Assembly (NCBI GenBank): GCA_050251735.1
Contig: JBFWMF010000005.1
Coordinates: 62,001 to 126,000, forward strand
Source: Desulfitobacterium sp050251735
GTDB taxonomy: Bacteria > Bacillota > Desulfitobacteriia > Desulfitobacteriales > Desulfitobacteriaceae
DNA length: 64,000 nucleotides
Direction: 5' to 3'
Below are positions 1 through 10,018 of the stretch, piece after piece (the stretch's first letter is position 1; each line of letters opens with the position of its first letter). The translations under genes were made by a program, and so were the position numbers. Below the pieces are notes generated by a model. It worked only from the letters and a program-made list of their open reading frames with translations. It had not been told where the DNA came from and made no database searches.

Positions 1-1
1 A

Positions 2-388
2 ACCATCGCATCTATTCATGCTGAAATTCTCGATACTGTCGACATCGTGGAATCGCATGCAATTATTGATGACCTAGAAAAGCGCATCTCAGAAGAACTT
101 AAAATCAATATTGTCATCCATATCGATCCTCTGACGACGGATGAACTGAAGATCCATGCTATGAATCATCTCGTAAACAACTCGGTGAAGGAAGTAAATG
201 AAGACTTTGCAGCGCATAATATTCGTATGACAAAAAGCTATCGCAGTATGAATGTCATCTTCGAATTAACGGTACCCTCCGCTCTGCTTCCTGAAACCGC
301 TAAAATCCGGGAGCTAATCACAAATAAACTCAAAGAAAAGGATCCTCAACTTAACGTAATTATTAACTCAATCACAACCCAATCCTAA
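2..388 (+). CDS. Cation diffusion facilitator (CDF) transporter, C-terminal part (5' end off window)
   Basis: The reading frame is open from base 2 and ends at TAA 386-388, so only about 128 C-terminal residues of a longer protein are present. The visible part matches the cytoplasmic CDF dimerisation domain: a T-I-x-x-I-H strand, then SHAIIDDLEKRI and the VIHIDPL strand that supplies metal-binding positions in this family. The membrane helices lie upstream of the window. Family members export divalent metals (Zn, Fe, Mn, Co) by proton antiport. A GTG at 47 could serve as a start but would cut the conserved strand, so the gene is read as partial. It lies 54 bp before a P-type cation ATPase on the same strand and may be cotranscribed with it. 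The substrate metal cannot be told from this piece. Confidence 0.85.
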   Translation, partial: TIASIHAEILDTVDIVESHAIIDDLEKRISEELKINIVIHIDPLTTDELKIHAMNHLVNNSVKEVNEDFAAHNIRMTKSYRSMNVIFELTVPSALLPETAKIRELITNKLKEKDPQLNVIINSITTQS

Positions 389-442
389 GCTCACTCCCTG
401 TTGACAATTGCTTTCAAAAAAATTAAGGAGCGTGATCCTCTT

Positions 443-3094
443 ATGTGGTTTAGTAAACCTCAGGAAGATGTTCTGCGAGAGCTCAATGTTAATCCACGCA
501 CAGGGCTCTCCACTCAAGAAGTCCAAGCACGATTAGAACAATATGGTGCTAATAAGCTGAAGGGGAAACCTAAAAAAAGCTTAATTTCTCTTTTCTTTGC
601 TCAAATGAAAGATATGCTGATCTATGTACTTCTAGGAGCTGCCATAATCACCCTGTTTATCGGCGAATATGTCGATGCAATTATCATTCTCCTCGTAGTT
701 CTCCTGAATGCAGCGATTGGTGTTTTTCAAGAGTATAAAGCTGAAAAGGCCATCGAAGCGTTGCAACAATTGACCACGCCCAAAACTCTTGTTCGCCGGG
801 ATGAAGAAGTAAAGGAAATTAACTCCGAAGAAATTGTTCCCGGGGACATTGTCATCATTGATGCGGGACGATTTATCCCTGCGGATCTGCGCCTGATCGA
901 AAGTGCCAACCTTCAGATTGAAGAGTCTGCTTTAACCGGTGAATCCGTTCCCACCGAAAAAGAGGCCCAAAAAATCCTCGACGACCCCAAGACACCGCTT
1001 GGTGATCAAGTCAACATGGCCTTCATGTCAACCTTGGCTACCTATGGGCGCGGCGAAGGGGTAGTTGTCGGCACTGCTATGGAAACTGAGATCGGTAAGA
1101 TCGCAAAAATTCTCGATGAAGAAATCGATGAAATGACACCTCTGCAAAAAAGAATGGAAGAGCTTGGCAAAACACTGGGTTATCTCGCCATAGGTATTTG
1201 TGCACTGATCTTTGTCATCGCCTTTTTCCAAAAACGTGATCTTTTTGAAATGTTTCTGACCGCCATCAGCCTAGCCGTAGCGGCCATTCCCGAGGGTCTG
1301 CCTGCCATCGTAGCCATTGTCTTAGCTCTTGGTGTTACTCGGATGTCTAAAATCAATGCTATCGTAAAAAAGCTTCCTGCTGTAGAGACACTGGGATCTG
1401 TGAACATCATCTGTTCCGATAAAACCGGAACCCTCACCCAAAACCAGATGACCGTGGTTAAGTCTTACACCCTTGAAAATATGAAAGAGCTTCCCCGCGA
1501 AGGCTCAGATCTGGATGCAGACATCCAAGAAAAAGACTTAATGAAAACCTTTGTTCTCTGCTCCGATGCTACATACGAGCATGGTCAAGGGACGGGAGAC
1601 CCTACGGAAATCGCTCTTATCGTCCTAGGGAATCGTTTTAACCTAACCAAAAAGACCCTCAATGCCGAACATAAACGGGTAGGCGAAAACCCCTTCGATT
1701 CCGATCGTAAGCTGATGTCCACCCTCAATGAAGAAGATGAGGGCTATCGCGTTCATACAAAAGGAGCTATTGATAATATCCTCAACCTTGCCACCACAGC
1801 TTTGGTGAATAATCAAGTGGTTCCCCTTACCGAAGCTATGAAAAACGAGTATCTAAGAATTGCCGAAGAGATGTCAGATAACGCCCTGCGCGTTCTCGGT
1901 GCCGCTTATAAAGATGTGGACCATATCATCAACCCCGAGGAAATGGAGCACGATCTCACCGTCCTTGGTATGGTGGGAATGATTGACCCTCCTCGTCTAG
2001 AAGTTAAGGACTCTATCCGCGATGCCAAATTCGCAGGCATCACACCGGTGATGATCACCGGAGACCACAAAAATACTGCTGTGGCGATTGCGAAGGAATT
2101 AGGCATTGCCGATTCCTTGGCACAGAGCATGACCGGTGCTGAGATCGACGAATTATCTGATGAACAGTTTGCTCAACGCGTGAGTGATCTACGGGTCTTT
2201 GCTCGCGTGTCGCCTGAACATAAGGTAAAGATCGTTAAAGCTTACAAATCTCAAGGCAATATCGTTTCCATGACCGGAGACGGTGTCAACGATGCCCCCT
2301 CCCTTAAGAATGCCGATATCGGAGTAGCCATGGGGATTACAGGTACTGATGTATCCAAGGGCGCCGCTGATATGATCTTAACCGATGATAACTTCACGAC
2401 CATTGTCCATGCTATTGAAGAAGGCCGTAATATCTATAACAACATTAAAAAATCTGTTATCTTCCTTCTTTCCTGTAATCTAGGCGAGATTGTGGCCATC
2501 TTCTTTTCGGTTCTCTTCTTCTGGCCGATTCCCCTCATGCCCACCCAGCTCCTATGGATTAACTTAATTACCGACACCCTGCCGGCTATCGCCTTAGGGG
2601 TGGACCCCGGGGATAAAGATGTTATGAAACAAAAACCTCGTGACCCTAAAGAGAGTTTCTTCGCCCATGGGGCCGCCCTAAGAGCTGTTATCGGCGGTAT
2701 TCTCATCGGTACCTTGACTCTCGTGGCTTTCTACGTGGGTCTCCGTGAATATGGCTATACTTTAGGCTCCTCTACTATTCCAGAGGATGTCCTCACCTAT
2801 TCCCGTACCATGGCCTTTGTCGTTCTAGCCGCCGCGCAACTCTTCTATTCCTTATCCATGAGAAGTGCTACCAAGTCCATCTTTAAATTAGGCATCTTCT
2901 CCAACAAATACCTCATTATAGCGATTATCGTCGGCTTATTGCTCCAGCTTATGGTTATTTCTGTCCCCTTCCTCTCCAGCGCTTTCAAACTGCAAATGCT
3001 CTCCCTAAGAGACTGGGGTATCGTCCTTAGCTTAGCCATCATCCCCCTCATCGTTAGGGAAATAGGTAAGCTTCTTCCGAGTAAAAGCTCCTAA
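443..3094 (+). CDS. Calcium-type P-type cation-transporting ATPase (P2A family)
   Basis: An 883-residue P-type ATPase of the SERCA/PMCA-like bacterial group, probably exporting Ca2+ from the cytoplasm. Seen in order: an N-terminal cation_ATPase_N region, actuator motif TGES, the transmembrane-4 motif PEGLP (metal-binding E-G-L), phosphorylation loop CSDKTGTLTQ with the phospho-Asp near residue 326, KGA in the nucleotide domain, the hinge TGDGVNDAP, and C-terminal helices with NLITDTLPAIALG and N/D residues typical of Ca pumps. The ATG at 443 is preferred, with AAGGAG at 425-430. A TTG at 401 would add 14 unconserved residues. The enzyme is full length for the family. Na+ or Mn2+ transport is possible but less likely. 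Confidence 0.93.
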   Translation: MWFSKPQEDVLRELNVNPRTGLSTQEVQARLEQYGANKLKGKPKKSLISLFFAQMKDMLIYVLLGAAIITLFIGEYVDAIIILLVVLLNAAIGVFQEYKAEKAIEALQQLTTPKTLVRRDEEVKEINSEEIVPGDIVIIDAGRFIPADLRLIESANLQIEESALTGESVPTEKEAQKILDDPKTPLGDQVNMAFMSTLATYGRGEGVVVGTAMETEIGKIAKILDEEIDEMTPLQKRMEELGKTLGYLAIGICALIFVIAFFQKRDLFEMFLTAISLAVAAIPEGLPAIVAIVLALGVTRMSKINAIVKKLPAVETLGSVNIICSDKTGTLTQNQMTVVKSYTLENMKELPREGSDLDADIQEKDLMKTFVLCSDATYEHGQGTGDPTEIALIVLGNRFNLTKKTLNAEHKRVGENPFDSDRKLMSTLNEEDEGYRVHTKGAIDNILNLATTALVNNQVVPLTEAMKNEYLRIAEEMSDNALRVLGAAYKDVDHIINPEEMEHDLTVLGMVGMIDPPRLEVKDSIRDAKFAGITPVMITGDHKNTAVAIAKELGIADSLAQSMTGAEIDELSDEQFAQRVSDLRVFARVSPEHKVKIVKAYKSQGNIVSMTGDGVNDAPSLKNADIGVAMGITGTDVSKGAADMILTDDNFTTIVHAIEEGRNIYNNIKKSVIFLLSCNLGEIVAIFFSVLFFWPIPLMPTQLLWINLITDTLPAIALGVDPGDKDVMKQKPRDPKESFFAHGAALRAVIGGILIGTLTLVAFYVGLREYGYTLGSSTIPEDVLTYSRTMAFVVLAAAQLFYSLSMRSATKSIFKLGIFSNKYLIIAIIVGLLLQLMVISVPFLSSAFKLQMLSLRDWGIVLSLAIIPLIVREIGKLLPSKSS

Positions 3095-3121
3095 GAGAAT
3101 CGGCAAGAAACGATTTTCTCT
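3094..3121. terminator. Weak hairpin between convergent genes
   Basis: AGAGAATCG pairs with CGATTTTCTCT across an 8-nt loop, with a bulge, and is followed by TGTTTT. It lies between the ATPase stop and the convergent GGDEF/EAL gene and would act mainly on the + strand. Confidence 0.35.
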
Positions 3122-3134
3122 GTTTTGATTAGGC

Positions 3135-6083
3135 TTAAAGATGATCCTTTAATAAATCAATCACTTGTTCTTCGGGCAAGGGCTTACTTGTTAAATATCC
3201 CTGTATAGCATCGCATTTATACCTCATTAGGTACTCTTTTTGCTCCGGCCTTTCGACACCCTCGGCAACAACTTTCAAGCCCAGTTGGTGCGCTAAGGTT
3301 ACAATCAAGCCCGTGAGATTTTCAGTATCTTGAGTATTATGGATATCATCAATAAATGATTTATCTACTTTTAAGGTTGAGATAGGCAGCTGCTTGATGT
3401 AATTTAGCGAAGAATACCCTAGGCCAAAATCATCCAAGGATATTTTGATGCGATTTTCCTTAAGATTGTCTAAGACATTGTGAATTTTCTCGTCCAAAAA
3501 TTCAATGAGCATGGTCTCAGTAATCTCCAGTTCTAAGTGACTTGGCTCAAGACCATTTTTCCTTAGAACCTGGAGGATATTTTCCACAAACTTCTCCTCT
3601 TGCAATTGCAGCGCAGAAATATTGACAGCCATTGTTAATCCACGATGACCGATATCCTGCATTTTTTTAAGAAAACCGCATGCCTTCTGAAGCACCCAGT
3701 CCCCAATCGGCACAATCAACCCTGTTTCTTCTGCGATACCGATAAACTTATTGGGGGGAATGAGGATATCATCCTTCCGCCAGCGAATTAACGCTTCTAA
3801 GCCAAGGACTCTTCCTGTAAAAGGATCGACTTGGGGCTGATAATGGAGTATGAATTCATTATTACCAATTGCTTTGCGTAAATTGTTCTGGATCTCAGCT
3901 TTCTCAGCTACAGCCCTTTTCATTTCCAGATCAAAAACCACAATCTGACGCTTGCCTATTTCCTTTGCTTTATGCATAGCCGTATCCGCATTGATTAATA
4001 ATCCTTCATAGTCGTCTCCATCATCAGGGTAATAGGAAATGCCGATACTAGCCGAAACATAACACAGTTGGTTTTCGACACTAAGGGCCTTTTCGAATTT
4101 TGCCATTATTTTATTAGCAAATTGTATGGCTTCCTGTTTGTCGGAAATATTGCGAATCAAAATTAGAAATTCATCCCCAGCTAACCTGCTCACAACATTA
4201 TTCTCAACAATTTGAGACAAACAATGACTAATTGTGACCAAAAGCTGATCCCCTATGGGATGTCCAAAGGAATCATTAATCATTTTGAAATTATCAACAT
4301 CCAAAAATAAAATCGCTAACATTGTCCCATTCTTACGAGCAATTTCTATCTCGCGCTCAATAATCTCTTGAATTTTAGCCCGATTGGGTAGCCCCGTGAG
4401 AGAATCACGATAAGCTAAATGCCCTATCTTCAATTCTTGCTCTTTAAGAATTGAAACATCCCGATGGGAGCCTACCATTCGATAGGGTTTCCCACTTTCG
4501 TCAAACATCGCTTTGCCAAAGGAGCGGATCCATTTATAGACCCCGCTTTTATCCTTTATGCGATAATCGCAAGAATATCTTGGGGTTTTCCGCGTAAGAT
4601 GCTCTGTTAAGCTTTGGTGAAAGGACGGTAGATCCTCTGGGTGAATGAGGGAGATCCAATGCTCTATTCTTTGAATTTCCTCTCCATAATATCCTAGGAC
4701 ATCAAGGGTACTGGAAGTGAAAACTCGCTTATCAGAGATCAAATCCCAATCCCAAATAGTATCGATAGCCGCATCTAATACCAATTGATAGAGCTCTTGA
4801 GTCTTTTTTAATTGGTGCTGATGATTAACTAACTCATCGAAGTGGTTTCTAAGTTCTTCCTCGGTAGCTGTAAGTTCTTCATGCATTGCGGAAATTTCTT
4901 CGTTTGAAGCGCGTAAGTTTTTTTCCACCCTTTTACGTCTTCGAACGTTAGCTAGTAGCACCCCGATCAAGAAAACAAGCACGAAAAAGACCGTACATAT
5001 GGTATAGACAAAAATTCTGTAGGTATCCATAAACGAGAAGGGTTTATTAATCACGATGCTATTTTTAGGTATCAAATACTTAGGAATAGCAAAACGCTCT
5101 AATTCGTTGTAATTCAGTCCCGTTACAAAGGCTTCTTCTTCAATAATCGGTAATTCAGCGATATTTTCACCAGCTAAAGCCCTTAAAGCCTGCTCACCAG
5201 CATATTCTCCTTGAAGCAGACCGCTAACAAGGCTACCCCCTATGACTCCGCTATCCAGGAGAAACTCATAAAGGGAATAAACCGGAACACTGCTACTTTC
5301 ACTAATTTGCCTTGCTGCGGTTTCCGGTGAGTAAATGCTGCCATCTCTATCCATACTATAGGAGCCAATCAAAACGATGCTGTCTTTTTCGAGGGTCGCT
5401 ATCTTTTGAGTGATTTCATCGATGCTCAAGGCACTTAAGCTATAAGCTACTAGATTATTCCCTTGGTAAGAATTCAAAGCTTGGACGGTCTTCATCACAT
5501 CTTCGCCGCTAGCCCTCCCGCTTTCCGATAGGTCATGGACTATATAAACATTCATCAATTGCGGATTAAGCTGTAAGGCCAGTTTAAGGGTGCCTTCTGA
5601 ATCAAGACTTTCATAGACACCTGTCACTCTATCTTGACCCTGCAATAATTTATCAGCGCTACTTTTTAAAACACCACTGAAAACAATCGGTGCATTAGAA
5701 AAAATCTCTTCCCGATGCTTAAGGGCATATTCCAAAGCAATATCGTCGGTGGTTAAAAGCATATCAATTTTCTTATCTTCATATTTTGCCTTATAGTTAG
5801 TGAATAGGTTATCAAGATGATCGGCTGTAGGGTATCTTTTCCAGTCAATATATTCAACATAAACAATCTGTTTGCTTGAATCATGTAGTTTTTGCAAAAT
5901 CCCTTCTGTCTGATCATCCGTCCACTGTAATCCTTGATGATAAGAGTTCAAAATAAGTATGTTCACTGGTTCCTGGACAGCAAAGCCCGAAGAAGGTACA
6001 GCACCCCATAGCAGAGTGATGATGACAAGGATTATGACAATACCTCTTCCCTCTTTTTTAGGCCAGTCGAGCACCTTATTCAA
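3135..6083 (-). CDS. Sensor protein: ABC substrate-binding-like domain, PAS, GGDEF and EAL
   Basis: A 982-residue membrane protein for cyclic di-GMP turnover. It has an N-terminal signal anchor, an extracytoplasmic periplasmic-binding-like domain of the ABC_sub_bind type (ILNSYHQGLQW near residue 45), one transmembrane helix around 355-380, a short coiled coil, a PAS domain (about 430-550), GGDEF (about 565-725) and EAL (about 735-980). The GGDEF motif reads AGDEF, so cyclase activity is uncertain. The EAL domain keeps its catalytic set (LEALIRW, LEITET, LDDFG, VDKSF, AEGVE, IQGY), so phosphodiesterase activity is likely. The start is taken as TTG at 6083 because GGGGAGG sits six bases before it. 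A GTG at 6098 overlaps that site. A paralogue lies at 18286-21192. Confidence 0.9.
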   Translation of the reverse strand: MNKVLDWPKKEGRGIVIILVIITLLWGAVPSSGFAVQEPVNILILNSYHQGLQWTDDQTEGILQKLHDSSKQIVYVEYIDWKRYPTADHLDNLFTNYKAKYEDKKIDMLLTTDDIALEYALKHREEIFSNAPIVFSGVLKSSADKLLQGQDRVTGVYESLDSEGTLKLALQLNPQLMNVYIVHDLSESGRASGEDVMKTVQALNSYQGNNLVAYSLSALSIDEITQKIATLEKDSIVLIGSYSMDRDGSIYSPETAARQISESSSVPVYSLYEFLLDSGVIGGSLVSGLLQGEYAGEQALRALAGENIAELPIIEEEAFVTGLNYNELERFAIPKYLIPKNSIVINKPFSFMDTYRIFVYTICTVFFVLVFLIGVLLANVRRRKRVEKNLRASNEEISAMHEELTATEEELRNHFDELVNHQHQLKKTQELYQLVLDAAIDTIWDWDLISDKRVFTSSTLDVLGYYGEEIQRIEHWISLIHPEDLPSFHQSLTEHLTRKTPRYSCDYRIKDKSGVYKWIRSFGKAMFDESGKPYRMVGSHRDVSILKEQELKIGHLAYRDSLTGLPNRAKIQEIIEREIEIARKNGTMLAILFLDVDNFKMINDSFGHPIGDQLLVTISHCLSQIVENNVVSRLAGDEFLILIRNISDKQEAIQFANKIMAKFEKALSVENQLCYVSASIGISYYPDDGDDYEGLLINADTAMHKAKEIGKRQIVVFDLEMKRAVAEKAEIQNNLRKAIGNNEFILHYQPQVDPFTGRVLGLEALIRWRKDDILIPPNKFIGIAEETGLIVPIGDWVLQKACGFLKKMQDIGHRGLTMAVNISALQLQEEKFVENILQVLRKNGLEPSHLELEITETMLIEFLDEKIHNVLDNLKENRIKISLDDFGLGYSSLNYIKQLPISTLKVDKSFIDDIHNTQDTENLTGLIVTLAHQLGLKVVAEGVERPEQKEYLMRYKCDAIQGYLTSKPLPEEQVIDLLKDHL

Positions 6084-6239
6084 AGGGCACCTCCCCACTT
6101 TATGCTTTCACTCCAAATATCTAAATAAAAATCTGCATAAAAATCTAAATAACTAAAAGTAAAGTTCTAAATATTCTTTATTCTCCATAAAACTTCATAT
6201 TCCTTCTTAATAATACTTATCAATATAAAGGTATTTTAA

Positions 6240-6265
6240 AACCCAGACATTTTTCTGTCTGGGTT
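6240..6265 (-). terminator. Rho-independent terminator after degV-family gene
   Basis: A perfect 10-bp stem (AACCCAGACA with TGTCTGGGTT) and a 6-nt loop. It is followed on the minus strand by TTTAAAA, just past the stop of the DegV gene. Confidence 0.75.
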
Positions 6266-6271
6266 CTCATG

Positions 6272-7210
6272 TCACTTCCGCAATAAATGATTTTTCAATT
6301 CAGCCAGCCCGTGAACTTCATTGATTAAGATATTATCCCTTTGTTTTCCTTTTTCCATAAAGAACATCGAAAGGGCACCTAGGCCTACATGGGTCCCTAC
6401 GGCAACTCCCATTTGCATGATATAAATATCACCTTGAAAATCCGTATCCTTCTCAAGCTTAAGCTTAAGATTTTCTGCATAGGTTATATCCGAGGTATAG
6501 CCGATAATAATAAAGTCAGTGTTATCTGGATCGTTTCTCCTTATAAACTCCGAAACATAGTGTTCGAGGACTCTTTTACGACCACGTTCTTTGGCTACGA
6601 TGGAACCTTTCCCTTTTTTCATGGTCATAATTGGTTTGAGCTTCAACAGCTTACCTACGAAAGCACTGGCATTGCTCAACCTACCACTCCGTATCAAATG
6701 ATCAAGATCATCCACAGACAGGTAATGCTTTACGTAGGTTTTTTTGTTTTCGATAAATTCGACTATTTCTTCAAAGCTGGCACCGGCTGCCCTCATTTTG
6801 GCACTCTTGAGAATAAGCCAGCCACTACCGTGACTCATACACTTAGAATCTACAATATGGATGACCTCAGCTAAAGCCGGGTGCTCTTCAACAAAGTAAG
6901 AACGCGCTAGAACAGCCGACTGATAAGCTCCACTTGTCCCGCTAGACATACAGATGCAGAGGATCGATGTATGACCGTCCTGAATAGCTTGGTTAAAAAA
7001 CTTTAAATATTCGGTCGGGCTCGGCATAGCGGTTTTGGGTTCGCTGTCAAGGCCCTCAATCATGCCATAGAATTCATCGGGGGAAATATCAATGCGATCT
7101 CGATAATCCTTATGGCCAATATTTATGGTGAGAGGAGCAATATCGATATTATACTTTTTAAGCACTTCATCGGATAAATCACAAGTCGAGTCCGCAACAA
7201 TTTTAATCAT
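6272..7210 (-). CDS. DegV family fatty-acid-binding protein
   Basis: A 312-residue DegV/FakB-like protein. Such proteins bind a fatty acid in a pocket between two domains and can present it to a fatty acid kinase. Family marks seen: the N-terminal IVADSTCDL, then TAMPSPTEY (SQPS-like loop), CICMSSGTSGAYQSA, the IVDSKCMSHG segment, LDHLIRSGRLS, and a C-terminal T-H-V-G-x-G motif. The ATG at 7210 is chosen, with GGGGG just upstream. A GTG four codons earlier overlaps that site. It stands alone with its own terminator. Whether it partners a FakA kinase cannot be told here. Confidence 0.9.
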   Translation of the reverse strand: MIKIVADSTCDLSDEVLKKYNIDIAPLTINIGHKDYRDRIDISPDEFYGMIEGLDSEPKTAMPSPTEYLKFFNQAIQDGHTSILCICMSSGTSGAYQSAVLARSYFVEEHPALAEVIHIVDSKCMSHGSGWLILKSAKMRAAGASFEEIVEFIENKKTYVKHYLSVDDLDHLIRSGRLSNASAFVGKLLKLKPIMTMKKGKGSIVAKERGRKRVLEHYVSEFIRRNDPDNTDFIIIGYTSDITYAENLKLKLEKDTDFQGDIYIMQMGVAVGTHVGLGALSMFFMEKGKQRDNILINEVHGLAELKNHLLRK

Positions 7211-7438
7211 TTTTACCCCCACTATATTAGTTTGGTTGTGAGCATTTTAACGAGCCTTTACTGAATTCGTCAAATTATTCTCTTTTCCTTCATAATTAAA
7301 AATTATTATACAAAAATTCCCCGATTAAGACCAAAATGATCGAATTCAGGGAATTTTACTTCACTTTTACATTCTACTTATATCACATTAATGATATCAC
7401 ACTAGTTATATCGCACTACTATTTCACGCTACTGCATC

Positions 7439-9754
7439 TTACTCCCTGATTACATGATCTGAAACAACCCCCAGCCCTCCAAAGATAAAAGCTTTATCAA
7501 GGGAAAGAGCATTGAGGTACACAATTACATTCTCCTTAGCACCATTAACTCTAACAAGGATAAGGGGGGTATTATTCTTCGCAGCGAAGACAGCACCCGT
7601 TAATGCATCAGGGTAGTTTTCACCGGTAGCAACAGAAATGGCTTTGTATGGACTTCCCGTTCGAAAATGTTTGGCGATTTCTAGCGCCGTATCGTAGCGA
7701 TCATCACCACCTAACCGATTAATCGTTACCCCCAGCGCATCCAGTTCCAGATCCACCGCCATGGAAACTACCCCAAGACCTCCGGAGATAATGACATTTT
7801 CTATTCCCCAATCCTTAATCGCTTGCTTAGTATCTGCTCTTAAGCTATCCCTATGGGTAAAAAGGATGGGGAAGCTCTCCTTCGCTGCATAAGGGGCGAT
7901 GGCAAGGGTATCTGGGAAATTATCCTGAGTTGCAATGATCACCGTATCAAAGGGGGTTGCTTTTCTAAGCTCCTCTCCAACTTTAACCGCGGTATCAAAA
8001 ACCTCAGCCCCACTGATGCGGATCACTTGATAATTTTGCTTTAGTTGCTCCTCAACCGCCCTGGATACAGAAGTGTAATTCCCTAAGATTGTGATGGTTC
8101 GAGCACCAAGCCGTTGAATCTCTGCACTTGTGTTAGGGTCTAGTCGCTCCGTAGGGGTGATCAGGATTGGGGCGTTTTTCTGATAGGCCAGGCTTGACCC
8201 TACCAAGGCATCGGGAAAGTTGTTAGCATCGACGAGGAATACTTGCTCGGCCTTTTCCCATCCCCGTTTGCTAATAGCTGTAGCCGTCTCATAGCGGGTA
8301 TCCCCTCCGAGGCGTTCTCTATCCTTGCTCTGAATTTGACTTGAGCTTTCTGTAGTGCTACTTCTTGTGTTGGGGTCCATAATTAGCTTTTCATTCGAAT
8401 CCTCAAAATTTCCGATGTACAATAGACCCTCGTCGCTCCTGCCTTGAATATATTTGGAACCAACAGCTGCAAAGCGATCTCCAAGGGCGAGCAGACTCAT
8501 CAAGCAACGATTACGACTTCCCCCATCCTCTTTTTCCCAAAGCCTTACGCCACGGGCATCATAGCGAAGAGCAATAATCTTTTTCGCCGCAGGCATATAG
8601 CTATCTCCTACCACCATATAGGTCCCATCCTGGTCCTGGGCCACTCCAGAAAAGCGTGTGTAGGCTTGATTCTTATAAGTATCATACCACTCCACTTGCC
8701 CCTTGGAATCAAATTTGCCAATCCAACCATCTTCATTTATGATACCGTTGCCATCTGTCTTGAGGTCAACATTAGCCCCTTTTCCGACTACGATGAAGCC
8801 TCGATCCGTTGTGGTCTTAATATCTTGAAACCCATTACTGGAAGAATATATTAAGCGTTGATACTCGGGATCCGTTAAGTCCACTGAGGTCTTCCAAGTC
8901 ATACGGAGATCATCACTGATTTTCACAATAATCCCCTTAAGCAGACTTGTTCCCGTTCCCTGCAAATCTCCATCATGGCTGCTACTATACCCTACAGCTA
9001 CGAAGCTCCCATCCGTAAGCAAGGCAAGATCATTAAAGCCATCTCCGGAGGAGCCTCCATAGCTCTGAGCACCCAAAAATGTGCCTGCCTGATCATAGGA
9101 AGCATAGATGGCGTCACTTTTCCCTTGGGAAAGTTTAACTAAATCGCCATCCACCGACTCAGATTCTCCGACCACAAGGAAACTTCCGGTCTCCGTCTCG
9201 ACAACGGCATTAAAACCATCCAGTTGCCCTCCTCCAAAATCCTTTGACCACTCCACCTCACCAATGGGACTAAACTTGACGATAATGGCATCCCCATTCA
9301 GTTCATCCTGCTCTCCCTCGCGAATCCTTTTATTTGAATTGTCCATATCCATGTCGACAGAGTAACTGGAACCCGCAGCGATATATCCTCCATCCCTGGT
9401 CTGCCTTACGCTTTGAAAGCTATCAATTGAACTACCACCGAAAGTTTTCAGCCACTGAACCTCAGCGGCAGCAGAAAACTTCACGATCACCGCATCAGAT
9501 TGTTTTTTATTAAGTCCTTCTAGGTGCCCATTATTTGAGCTACTGTGCCCCACCACCACGTAACCTCCATCACGAGTCTGGTCCACGTCGTTAAATACTT
9601 CCCAATCGGAACCGCCGACGTATTGCACGGTGGGGGACGAGGCCGCTAAAACACTCGAAGGAATCAACGGTAAAAAGAATATTGCTAAAAGAATTAAATC
9701 TCTCAATAGTTTTTGGATATTTTGATCCGATCCTATCTCTTTAATCCCTCTCAT
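7439..9754 (-). CDS. Secreted wall-bound protein: propeller-like repeats plus three CWB2 repeats
   Basis: A 771-residue exported protein with a hydrophobic N-terminal signal ending near AASS. Residues about 45-440 hold six or seven repeats of about 50-60 residues built on D-G-G-Y-x-x-x-G-x-S, for example TRDGGYVVVGHSSS and TRDGGYIAAGSSYS, which suggests a beta-propeller. Residues about 480-771 hold three cell-wall-binding repeats of the CWB2 type (RLGGDTRYETA, NFPDAL, INRLGGDDRYDTA, NYPDAL, FGGLGVV), which anchor proteins to anionic wall polymers in Clostridia. It is probably a surface protein whose propeller meets an unknown partner. It has no neighbour that suggests a pathway. Confidence 0.85.
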   Translation of the reverse strand: MRGIKEIGSDQNIQKLLRDLILLAIFFLPLIPSSVLAASSPTVQYVGGSDWEVFNDVDQTRDGGYVVVGHSSSNNGHLEGLNKKQSDAVIVKFSAAAEVQWLKTFGGSSIDSFQSVRQTRDGGYIAAGSSYSVDMDMDNSNKRIREGEQDELNGDAIIVKFSPIGEVEWSKDFGGGQLDGFNAVVETETGSFLVVGESESVDGDLVKLSQGKSDAIYASYDQAGTFLGAQSYGGSSGDGFNDLALLTDGSFVAVGYSSSHDGDLQGTGTSLLKGIIVKISDDLRMTWKTSVDLTDPEYQRLIYSSSNGFQDIKTTTDRGFIVVGKGANVDLKTDGNGIINEDGWIGKFDSKGQVEWYDTYKNQAYTRFSGVAQDQDGTYMVVGDSYMPAAKKIIALRYDARGVRLWEKEDGGSRNRCLMSLLALGDRFAAVGSKYIQGRSDEGLLYIGNFEDSNEKLIMDPNTRSSTTESSSQIQSKDRERLGGDTRYETATAISKRGWEKAEQVFLVDANNFPDALVGSSLAYQKNAPILITPTERLDPNTSAEIQRLGARTITILGNYTSVSRAVEEQLKQNYQVIRISGAEVFDTAVKVGEELRKATPFDTVIIATQDNFPDTLAIAPYAAKESFPILFTHRDSLRADTKQAIKDWGIENVIISGGLGVVSMAVDLELDALGVTINRLGGDDRYDTALEIAKHFRTGSPYKAISVATGENYPDALTGAVFAAKNNTPLILVRVNGAKENVIVYLNALSLDKAFIFGGLGVVSDHVIRE

Positions 9755-9894
9755 TTTTACTGTCTCCTCCCATTCATTAACTCAAAACTTTGCGGATTTA
9801 ATCCTGAGAACTTTAATATTTACAAACTTAATCTGGGCAGATTCATCTTTATCATAATTTACCATAATTCTCGGAAAGTAGTTATTAAATAATA

Positions 9895-9945
9895 ATAAAC
9901 AAAAACTTACTAAGATCTTAAAGATCGAAGTAAGTCTTTGTTTAT
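9895..9945 (-). terminator. Hairpin after the aminotransferase gene
   Basis: Two 17-base arms, 9895-9911 and 9929-9945, pair with one mismatch. On the minus strand the 3' arm is T-rich (TTTTTGTTTAT). It lies 74 bp past the aminotransferase stop. Confidence 0.6.
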
Positions 9946-10018
9946 ATATACGGATTTATGGTATATTTTTGAGGGTAAGAAGACATATTTTAACAAAATT
10001 AATTGTATTTTGTGTTAC